DNA of 64,000 bases, from the NCBI GenBank assembly GCA_963921825.1, contig OY997589.1, forward strand, positions 6,819,798 to 6,883,797, read 5' to 3'. Made by a program: the position numbers and the translations under genes. The notes under the pieces were generated by a model that saw nothing but the letters and a program-made list of their open reading frames with translations, made no database searches and was not told the DNA's origin. Position 1 is the first letter of the stretch. The number at the start of each line of letters is the position of its first letter. Below are positions 25,481 through 35,133 of this stretch, one piece after another. This DNA is from Erodium maritimum (lineage: Eukaryota; Streptophyta; Magnoliopsida; Geraniales; Geraniaceae).

Positions 25481-28400
25481 ATGGCAACTCAAATGAATAT
25501 TATTGTCGGATTATGTGTATCCTTATTAGTGCTCGCAACTACCGTCACATCTCACCGGCCCGAACCTTCCGATCCTGCCGACGGATCAGCATCTGGCTTC
25601 GCCGGTGGTACCATTGATATTGTAGCTGATTGTGGTGCAAAGGAGAACTCAGATATCACCGAGGTATATAAACATATATATAAACACTTGCATTATTCAA
25701 CATAAAGTTTCTATCTAATATTTGGCCCGTAGATCCTTGATTGTAATGTTGCTAGCAGACACATGAATTGATTCGAACAATATGAATAATAGAACAAGTG
25801 AATTTGAACATTTCCAAGATCAGTCATGGACGGTATAGACAATATGTCTACGTCACATTTCCGTTACTTCTATGGGATATTGTCAGTTTAAGATGTTGGC
25901 CGTAAGTGTTGTTTCTTTTCTATTTTAGCGTCAACCCTTTCATTGTTTGTATCTGGTTCAATAGTTTGTGACACTCATTTTAGAATTTGCGCTATCTTTT
26001 TGATAATACATATCTCTTTCTGATCATGTTGAAGTATAAGTCCCACAAAGAAAGTGTATGGACAAATTGAACACTTGATAAGCATATTACTGCCTCCACA
26101 CATTAGTTTGAGCTTTTGGGTTGGATAGGCCTTTAACTTGGTATCAGAGCTGGTTCAGCCTTTGACCCGTTTATCACCTCCACCATGTGGTCTCTAGTTC
26201 ATATGTAGATGTCCAGTCCTGCTATAGTCCATGTGTAGATGTCCATTCCTACACGTAAGTGAGAATGTTGAAGCATAAGTCTCACATAGAAACTATATGA
26301 ACAAATTGAACACTTGATGAACATATTAATGTCTCTCCTTATTAGTTCGAGCTTTTGGGTCAATAGATCAAAAAATAACAATTAACGTGTATTTGCATGA
26401 CATATCTTGTTAGGTGACGACATACTATGAATAATAGACCACGTATCCATGCAGTTTGATAAGGTTGTGCATTTGTAACTAAGTTGTTTGTCGGATCGCA
26501 GCAATTAGAGAAGGCTTGGGCAGATGCATGCGCATGCACGAACCCTAGTAAAATAGTGATTCCTCCCGGCGTGTACAACCTCGGGGAGATAGACTTCATG
26601 GGACCTTGCAAGGCTCCGATTCAATTCCAGCTCGACGGCACAGTCAAAGCTCCCTCCGACCCTGCCCATTTCAACGATCCTAGCTGGGTCACTTTCAAGA
26701 AGGTCGAGTTCTTGACCATATTCGGCTCCGGCGCATTCGACGGACAAGGTCACATAGCTTGGGAGAAGAACGATTGCCACAAAACCATCAAGTGCAAGCA
26801 ACTCCCAATCGTAAACCACTCGACTTGATATAAAACTACACCAGTTTCACTTTTTAGTTAAGCCAGTTCTCCAATGGTTTGACATGACTAGTTTCAAGAA
26901 ATCATGGTAGGAGGTGTTTTTTGGCTTCCTGACATGTCTTCTCCAATGGTCTGACATGACTAGTGTAAGGAGCCATGGTTTGTAGTTGTTTTTGGAGCAA
27001 AATAAGCTTCTCTCTCTTCTAAAGTAGTTTCTACCACGACGACGCGTCGTTGCAGGATTCCGCAACGACCGACTGACATGCCTCCGACACGATCCTTTGA
27101 CACGACCAGTCGTGTCAGCGCCTGCAACGACCCACTAGAGATGCTCTTAACTAAAAACTCAAACTGATGGCAATATTTTTCTTTTGTGGTGACAGAGTGT
27201 TAGGTTGGATTTCTTGAACCACACGATCGTCAAGGGCATAACATCCCAAGACAGCAAGAACTTCAACATAAACCTTCTGGAGTGCAACAACGTGACCTTC
27301 GAGGGAGTGAAGATCGTGACGGCGCCGGGTAGCGTGAACACGGACGGGATCCACATGGGAAGGTCGCGTTGCATCACCATCACGGACTCGAAGCTCGAAT
27401 GCGGAGACGACTGCATCTCCATCGGCGACGGGACCTCGAACGTGACCATCTCGAAGGTGAAATGCGGACCAGGGCACGGTATAAGCATAGGAAGCCTCGG
27501 GAGATACACCAAGGAGTCGCCGGTGATCGGAGTTCATATCAGCGATTGCACGCTATCCCAAACCTCCAATGGCGTGAGGATCAAGTCATGGCCAGGGGAG
27601 CACGTGAACTCGGTGGACGACATAGTGTTCGAGGGCATAACCATGGATAATGTCTCAAACCCCATCATCTTGGACCAGGGATACTGTCCATGGAACCAGT
27701 GCAAAAAGGGGGTAATCAAAACTTTACTCCATGGCTATTTTTTTTTTATTGAGACATGAATCGGAGTATTAGGTATAGGATACATGAACGAGGGGATTAC
27801 CCCTCGAATCAGAATATAATTTGGGATCCCGTCATAAGTAGGCGTATCGGTGTTTTCGATCACGGTAACTAAACGTGTTGTGCATTACCAGCGATAGAGA
27901 AACAAAAGTTGAATAAGGAACTATCGACCCTAATAGATGGTTGTCTTGATAGCCCGAGGTGTTTGACCTATATTTTGTTTGAGAGCTGTTATCAGTTCTG
28001 AGACACCAGTGCTAGTGTACTCTTGTTTTAAGGACCACTTTAGGTTGTCTTTGTTTGTAATTCTGTCTTTGAGGGCTTCTCTCGACTTTGGTCTTCATTT
28101 TGAAGACTAAGTCTATAAAAAGTTCTGGGAAAAAAAAAACTATCGACATTAATAGATGGTTGTCTTGATTCAGTGGCGGAGCCACGTAGGACTCTAGGGA
28201 TATGTACCCCATAAAAAAAATCGAAACTTTGTTACTTTCTATTTTTTAAAAAATATTTTATAAATTCCTTGTCATTTTTTAGTTGTCCCCTTTAAATGTT
28301 TTTTAACATTATTATTCAAAAAAATCGATGTCCCTCTCACTCAAAAAAACTAGTTCCGTCAGTGTCTTGATCCTCTGGGGTTATTCAAGATGTCCCACCT

Positions 28401-28909
28401 TGCGGAGGAGGCCAGGTCTAAAGACAATGTAAGGAGGCCCTCCGGCTCCCTACCCTACACCGGTCCAATAGCCTAATACCTCTTGGCGAGACAGCTTCGT
28501 AGACTTCATCGGGATATCCAGGCCCATCTGTTCCCATTTGCCCTTGGGGGTGGGCTATGTTCCGATAGGCCGAAGGCCCTCGTATTCATTTGGGTCTCTA
28601 AAACATGGGCTCGTCCAACCTTCTAGCGGGCCCAAACATTGTCCATTTATTCATGACTATATCGTTATTTTGTAGGCATCGACGAGTGTGAAAATGAGCA
28701 ACGTGGTGTTTCGGAACATAAAGGGCACATCGGCATGTCCGGATGCGGTGAAGCTGCTGTGTAGCCCCGGGAAGTGCGAGAACGTGGAGCTTGCAGATAT
28801 TGACATCAAGTACGATGGGCCTCAGCAAGACAAATACGAATCGGTGTGCACCAACATTAAGCCCAAGATCACCGGATCGCTCAATCCACCGGGCCCGAGT
28901 TGCTGCTGA
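25481..28909 (+). CDS. Exopolygalacturonase (GH28), four coding exons
   Basis: This gene encodes a secreted pectin-degrading exo-enzyme and is a paralogue of the minus-strand gene at 14236-16268. Exons are 25481-25663, 26502-26810, 27196-27711 and 28676-28909, all GT-AG and phase 0, giving 413 aa. The signal peptide covers about 1-23 (MATQMN...VTSH), from the first ATG in the exon. GH28 motifs are complete: NTD at 212-214, GDD at 234-236, GPGHG at 255-259 and RIK at 292-294. The last two exons are 516 and 234 bp, exactly as in the paralogue. The intron after DITE is absent there, so one copy has lost or gained it. Introns 1, 2 and 3 each contain mobile elements; the splice sites themselves look intact. 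It is probably functional, and expression is untested. Confidence 0.93.
26027..26365 (+). mobile_element. TRIM retrotransposon in polygalacturonase intron 1
   Basis: A 339-bp element. The left LTR is 26027-26138 (112 bp, starts TGTTGAAG). The primer-binding site TGGTATCAGAGC lies at 26139-26150 (complementary to initiator tRNA-Met), and the right LTR is 26266-26365. The right LTR's last part is shorter or diverged. Direct repeats GATCA flank it at 26022-26026 and 26366-26370. There is no coding capacity, as is typical of terminal-repeat retrotransposons in miniature. A second copy is at about 54390-54707. Confidence 0.85.
26861..27146. mobile_element. MITE with TTA target in polygalacturonase intron 2
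   Basis: A 286-bp block flanked by TTA at 26858-26860 and 27147-27149. Inward ends are AGCCAGTTCTCCAATGG and GAGCATCTCTAGTGGG. These match only loosely, so the inverted repeat is degenerate. An internal unit (TCTCCAATGGTYTGACATG) occurs twice, about 70 bp apart. The right end resembles the GAGCATC ends of the Tourist-like element at 15250. Confidence 0.65.
27951..28137 (+). mobile_element. SINE-like insertion in polygalacturonase intron 3
   Basis: A 187-bp insertion ending in a run of A (up to 28137-28139). It is flanked by a 32-bp direct repeat (27919-27950 and 28138-28169) that differs at two positions. A long target duplication plus an A tail indicates LINE-type retrotransposition. I do not recognise tRNA-like A and B boxes, so it could instead be a 5'-truncated LINE tail. 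Confidence 0.75.
28171..28364. mobile_element. hAT-like MITE in polygalacturonase intron 3
   Basis: A 194-bp element with ends CAGTGGCGGAGCC and (read inwards) CACTGACGGAACT. It is flanked by TCTTGATT (28163-28170) and TCTTGATC (28365-28372), an 8-bp duplication with one mismatch. An 8-bp target and CA(G/C)TG termini fit non-autonomous hAT elements. It inserted one base after the SINE-like target repeat, partly using the same TCTTGAT sequence. Confidence 0.75.
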
Positions 28910-29339
28910 GCACTACTATATGCGAGATTGTCACTTATGCAACGAAACCTATTTTGCTATGATTTTGTTGCATATTTTACGGCCCAACTCTACACTAAAA
29001 ACACTTTTTTTTATCTGTATTGAGAGTGGCGACGATATGTATCTGCGCCCCTGTAATTGACTACAAATTTAATAAACTTAGCTATTTTCTGTTGTTCCCG
29101 ATTCCAACTATATCGATACTGTTACGGAGCTTTTAAATACAGTTCAGTGAATATAAGTTTCTACCCATTTGGAGCATAAAACTCAACCAAACTAAAAGAA
29201 ATAAAAATGATAATCAAGTTACCACATGACTATAATTATTGATACCAAGAATAAAAGAAGGAAGAAATGAAAATGGAAAAAATGATTGTTGAGCAAAATT
29301 GAGAGATAGGATTTCAAAAACAAATGATAAATAAAAAAT
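28910..29339. other. 3' flank of the polygalacturonase gene
   Basis: AT-rich DNA between the stop codon and the tRNA gene. I see no further gene. Confidence 0.4.
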
Positions 29340-29347
29340 TGTCAAGA

Positions 29348-29379
<32 letters not shown>

Positions 29380-29420
29380 TACCTGAAACTGGCGCCTTAG
29401 ACCAACTCGGCCATCTTGAC
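29340..29420 (-). tRNA. tRNA-Leu (CAG)
   Basis: An 81-nt type II tRNA on the minus strand. The acceptor stem is GTCAAGA (29420-29414) with TCTTGAC (29347-29341), and the discriminator is A at 29340. The anticodon stem is CCAGT/ACTGG around the loop TTCAGGT, giving anticodon CAG (29385-29383). There is a long variable arm and a T-loop GGTTCAAATCC. No intron. All parts look canonical and functional. Confidence 0.97.
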
Positions 29421-30312
29421 ATGTGTGTATAGGAAATAACATATACTATATATATCATGCGATTGTGGATTGCTAGCAATAGTACTACATTATTGCTCCA
29501 CTGGTCATGGTCTCTTATATATTTTAAGGAACATTCAAGTGAAGACTATTGCAAAGTTAGAAATTAGGTTATTGCACGATAATAAATAAACAAATGTTAC
29601 TATGTACTCTCATTAATCATTCTGAAAATTACTTATTAGCAACTCTGACTTGCATGAACTCTTTTATCGTTGAAAGCATTACTGATTCTCCTCACTCGAG
29701 TCTAATTTTAGTCATTTTCATTTTTCACTATTGAGAATTGATTATCAGGTCCTAGATCTTGTGTAGGGATTATAAGGAGGGTTACAGTTTTGGTGCTCAA
29801 GTTTGAACCATCAGTGGGTATATTTTTGGGATCCTACATTGTTCGGCCTACTGGTTTGCTGCATTTTATTGGTAAGATTGATTGTGTACTTTGGATTGGT
29901 TTCAAAGCTTTTTTTGTTGCTCTCTCTTCTCCTCACACCTCCTTGGATTTTTCCTATCAGCATTTCTGTATTTGGTTACTAATTTCCTATGTTGAGGATT
30001 TATATATCCTCCTCTTTGGTTGATGTTGTTGGCTTGTTGTTGCATTTTCTCTGCTAAACTTTGTCTTTGTAAACATTTTCCACCTCAGAAGAGGTCAATC
30101 TAATTTGTATTTGCTGATAAAAAAGAAAAACTTAACGAGATAAATAAATCTTAGCTCTACTGTGAGGATAAACTGGTATTTTCATTACTTTTTTAGTTCC
30201 ATGATAGACGGTAAAAGACAATTAAAATATAGGGATACAAGTGAATAGACATTTTGCTCACCGATACAAGTTGCCAAAAATAAATATGTAAGACATTGTT
30301 TTTTTTGCAATT
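29421..30312. other. Intergenic with a LINE-like 3' tail
   Basis: 29750-30135 reads like the 3' end of a plant LINE on the plus strand (T-rich coding remnant, then 'tttgctgataaaaaagaaaaa'), similar in ending to 59900-60250. No target duplication was found. The rest is AT-rich and featureless. Confidence 0.4.
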
Positions 30313-30330
30313 AACCTTTGAAGGTATTAA

Positions 30331-31736
30331 TAAATATTCGTAACGGAAAAAAGGTGGATTTAATATACAAAAAAGCTCTCCACTACCTCCACGTAAGGTT
30401 CTCTCTACCCTACTTAGGGTTTACTGTAGCAGCCGTCACCGCCGCCGCAGCCACCGCTCCACCGTCAGCCACCGCTGTCCCTCACCGTCTGCAGCTCCTT
30501 CTCCCTCGTCGCTTCTCCTCTCCGCACCAGCAACATGGTTCTACCATTTTTACGACGCCATCACGATGGCCCTCCATCTAGGGCACCATGATCGTCGGAC
30601 CAACAGTCCCATCCTCGCCCCTTTACAACCGGCCACCTTCGTCCCTTCACGTTCGACCACTCCAACCCCACCTTGATCCTGCACAACCATGGGTGGTCCA
30701 TGCATGGTGCGATCCACGATCCGACGTGGTTGCACCTGTCTCCCTAGAGCCGACCCATACCGGAGCCCACACGATCTCTCGCCGCCAGTCACGGCAATCG
30801 CCGCCCCCTACCGAACTGGGATCAGGGAATCCCGCGACAGGAGTCCTTGTATCAGGGTCTGGCCCTCATCCCCTTACCGGCGCACACCGTGATTCCGGCT
30901 TACCAATGGGATCTGGTGCAATGCTTTTCCTGGTCCTCGGCTTACCAACCAGGGTATGCTAACTCGGGGATCGGGCTACATCTTGGTATGGCTCCCCACT
31001 CCACGGGGCCAACAAACCCTAAGAGGTTCGCGAACAGTAGGGGACATGCAACCCATGGTAATCGGAGTACTACTGTTAGGGTTTTGGTCCCGACTCCACC
31101 GATAGCCAAACGCCATGGAAAGGAAGCCCCAAGCCCTAACTCACACCAGAAGTTTGGGGCAGAGTGGAAGGCACCTGATCCGAGATTGGGAGAACTGAAG
31201 GACTGCACATTGGCCCATCGGGGGATCCTGCGTTTCACCACTACCGTTGGCCCACGACCCAGGGTAATTAAGACGGGTCATAAGCCGGAGTCCAAGATAT
31301 TGCCACCTACCACCGAGCAAGTGCAGGAACGGGAAGTTAGCCCGGGGGACTACAATCCCCCGAGGGATGAATGACCCCCCAGGGCGGGGGTGGGGAGGAC
31401 CGCCAGGGGCCTATACCCACAGACCCGGGACGTCTAAAGCCGGGAAGTCTCAGGGAATCCGCAACCAAGACTATATTTCATTTCAGTTTATTTGGTTTAG
31501 GGCGAATAATTTTTTGGCTAGTTAGTTTCTATTCTGTTATTTATTTACCGTTCGAAACGTTGGATCGAGGAGCTCTTGAGTTCAGATCTGCGAAAAAAAG
31601 CAGACTATACGTATGGAACCATGTGCGCCCGATGGGCCACGACCAATCGGGACAAAAGTAGGTATCCGGGACTGTTAGGTCCCTCCTTGTAAGCATGATA
31701 AGATCGTAATACTACTTCTTTCTCGTTTCAAAAAAA
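30331..31736 (+). mobile_element. Non-autonomous LINE-like retroposon, 18-bp TSD
   Basis: The element is flanked by the perfect 18-bp repeat AACCTTTGAAGGTATTAA at 30313-30330 and 31737-31754, with an A tail just before the right copy. It is 1.4 kb, GC-rich at the 5' end (CCGCCGCAGCC) and AT-rich at the 3' end. The longest ORF (30847-31374, 175 aa) has no recognisable domain; there is no reverse transcriptase. The block ATACCCACAGACCCGGGAC near 31410 recurs at 56099 in the element at 55316-56446, so they are one family. Confidence 0.85.
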
Positions 31737-31869
31737 AACCTTTGAAGGTATTAAAGCTTCTTTTTTTAAAACTCTAATCGTAACTAATATATTAAATGAA
31801 AATAAAACCCAGACTCAAAGAGGGGTAACCAAAGAATAATAAAGAAAATAATTAAACTAAACGGTCCAA

Positions 31870-33050
31870 ACATTATGGGATTAAAATGATAATAAAAGAA
31901 GAAAAATGCTTATATACCAAAGTGCTCCAAATGGATGTTGGGAGAGGGATATTGTGATAACAGCCGAAACAACTGATACAACTACATCCAACAGTGAGAT
32001 AGGACAAAGCGGGCTCCTTTCCAAAAAGTTCATGTCCAAGCAGACTAAATACTCCTTCGAGTATCCAGCGTGCGTCGTCCTTCATCGATGGATAGCGTAG
32101 TACATTAGGGCTCCAAGAACGCGGGAATGTTGGCTCCCGTGATAGTGAAAGAGTATTGTGTCAGTATTTGGTGGAACCACTACCATCCTACGTCCAGTGG
32201 GGCGGTAATACCCACAGACCCCCCCCCCCCCCCCCCACTAGACCATGATTGGGTGAGGCGAGAGTGATTGTTTCCCCTCGCCGCTGCTTGGTGTACTCCA
32301 TCAGAACTTAAACATCTAGACCCCTCAAAATCTAAGTCCTGAATCTCCTCATCCAAACACTTCCTTCTCGTTTGGAGGGAAGACGTAGTTAGTCCCTATG
32401 CACCCCCGATCTTTCTTCCATATGACTCCTCGGAATAGGAGTGTACTGACCTTTGATCGGTATCGGAAGTGACGGTGGGCCTCTTCCTCGCAACAAGGGC
32501 CTACCGGGAAAGTCCAAGAGAGAATCCATAACAGGAAAAGACCTGACTCGTGGTCGGGGGGGAGGGGGGTGCAGGCCGAACACTCATTTCTGATGGGAAA
32601 ATAGCTAACATAGTTGGATGACTCTTCTTCCTCATCCTCCAACTTCATTTTCTCCTTCTGGTCCCTTAACCTAGGGGCCACTGGTGAAAAGTTTTGTGTT
32701 TGGTGAACGGAACCCTCCCCCCTTCCCAGATGAGCCCAGTTCATCCACGGAGTCTCGCGTCAATGTCGAGCACATGACCAAGCATTATGTGGGTCAACAA
32801 GATATCGCAAGGAGGAACCCCTATCTCCTTGCCCTACAGGGAAAGCCAGGTTAATGCCCGACACAACAACAACCAAAACAATGGTTCGACAGATTTTCAG
32901 AGTAGATGTTAAGGAGAATTCGTACCTCCGATTCCAAGAGACAGATGCACAAATAACTTTGTAGAGGTAGTCGTACGTCCACCCGAACCTGGACTCGCAA
33001 AAAGTCCCCCAGTTCATCCTATCTGCATCGTCTATAGTCAAATATAACCG
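31870..33050. mobile_element. LINE-like repeat copy related to 11735-12870
   Basis: It shares the blocks TGCGTCGTCCT, TTGGTGGAAC and TACGTCCAGNGGGGCGG with the block at 11990-12150, in the same orientation. It contains an 18-C run at 32219-32236. The − strand ORF 32744-32349 (131 aa) is unrecognised. The ends and target duplication are not resolved. Confidence 0.45.
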
Positions 33051-35133
33051 AAAATAAGAAAACTTCCATAGTCGACGTTAATAGCACAAGGTAGTAGCTA
33101 GGTAGGAATTATCAAGAACGAGGGTATTTGATACCGAAACCCACCAGTGAAATAAAATAGGGTTGGCCCAACACTTTCTCTTTATTACATCACCTCTGAT
33201 TCGATGTCCATGTTCATTTAATTGTTGTTGCTCTTTATAGATTAAAGAAGCTTATAAAGTAGATCATTTTATTAATCTTTTGGATTTGAAGCTAAGAAAT
33301 CAGAAACAAATAATCGTTTATGTTCATGGTCTCTGATTTTTCTCTTTCTTGAGCATACTATTAAGAAGCATCTCCATCTCTTATTGTTAAAATAAAATTA
33401 TAATTGAACTGTCAACTATCAGCTCATCCATAAATTGTTTAGTTCTCTAACTTTTTTAGAGAGAGAGTCTGACATCTCTTTAGAAACCCTAGCCATTTTC
33501 ACACTTTTATCCACCGCGTTTCCCTCTTCTTCTGTCGACGACTCTCCTGGTCTCCACGATCATGGAGGTCGTTAGCGGTAGTAGTCCCCTCTTGCTCCTC
33601 TCCCTTTTTTCCTCCTCTTCCTCTATGTTCCTCTCCGGTGAAGCTCGACGATGCGTCTTCTTCTCCAACAGCATAGTCTCCTCAGTTCTAGCGTAGGAAG
33701 CTCTTCTTCGCCTACAAATGCGTTGATAATCACAGATCTGTTCAAGTCTATCCCTTTTCACTTGGTTGTTCGCGATTTCAACGCTCCTTCAGATCTGGTC
33801 CTGTATAGGACAGATATGTGGCTTCTGAGCTCCACTGCTCTCAGGACCTCTTCCACCTTTATGGTCATGCTTCAGACTCGCTCTTCATTTTCTGTTCGTG
33901 CTATTGGAGGTTAGATCTGACAAGCTTTTAGGTTTGGCTCGTGCTCGGTAGAAATACCGGTCATCTCCTTTATGAGCGTTTCTCGGTGTTGGCTAGAATC
34001 ATGAGGAGGACCGGGCGCGAGTTCAAGTCTTTTGGTCTCTGGAATGATGGTCTGCTCAACTGAGGTATTCTCTTTTCCCCTTCCTTGTTTGGTTAGTCTT
34101 CTCCCTCCCTTTTCATGCATCTTTATGTGTTTCCGCTTCGCTTCTTCTTGACCCGAGGTATGGTTCGAGCTCACCGGTTAAAGGTGTTGACCGTCGACGA
34201 GGTTTCAAGGCGTTGTTTGCTCTCTTCAGAAGCCACTTGCTTGGGTTGTATGGTCAATCGGGTATGTCTCAACTATTAACGATATTGGCCCTAGCAAATT
34301 AGATGTTGTCATCTTCACATTTGAGGGATGATAGATCTAATAAGCAAGGAGTTGTTCTTTTCATTCAAAGTTAGGGATTAGATTACTTCTGGTTTTTGGC
34401 AATGGCAGTTTAAAGCTTTCGCCCCGAAAGTACTTCATAGTGGTTAGATTTTGGTACTCTAGACCCGTTTTCACAAAATTAGGGCTTCATGGAGGTCATA
34501 TTCGGATTTCAGACCCTATTTTGCTCTTTAGCTTATTGGGAGTATATCTTCTATATTGTTTGGTTGTATTTTCTTCATGTGCGTCGGTGTAAGTTTGGTG
34601 TTCTTCAGGGATTGTATACCTATTTTTGGTGGTGTAATTTCTTCATGTTTGTCAGTGTAATTTCTTCAAGTGTAGAGTGCCTAATTCTCCATCATAATTT
34701 TCCCAAAATATGCAACCGTGCCAAGATTGTCCTAAAATATTTAAAAAAACAGTTTTGCACAAAGAAACCTCCTGCATATTTATTCTCTTCCTTGAACTTG
34801 ATGAATGAAGCCAAAATAATCATTAGATTAAGACAGAACAATCATGGTCAATGTATCATGAAAGTAAGAGTAAAGAGGACAAAGATGTCCAGAGAGCCTC
34901 ATCTTGCTTGCAATGTCATTAACATCTCAACAATGCAATAGTTACTTACAATTTTCACTTTTCAACCCAATGCATCCTCTACAACACAAGACACCAAGCT
35001 CTCTTCCCTTGGCACTTCCATTACAAGGATTTTCTTTTCCTTTCTTTTTTCCAAAGGACCAAAAAGTCTGAAAATTTACATTTCTTTCTTATATGTATGT
35101 ATGTATGTATATATAACACGATGCCAAACGTTA
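33051..35133. other. Repeat-like DNA and 3' flank of the RabGAP gene
   Basis: 33475-34100 begins TAGAAACCCTAGCC on the plus strand and has the CT/CG-rich style of LINE-like 5' ends; its 3' end was not found. 34489-34941 is a 150-aa ORF on the plus strand of AT-rich composition with no recognised motif, probably chance. 35090-35112 is a short (ATGT)n tract just after the RabGAP stop codon. Confidence 0.4.

Noticed and set aside
34489..34941. 150-aa plus-strand ORF
   Set aside because: AT-rich, aromatic-rich translation without start context, splice signals or family likeness.
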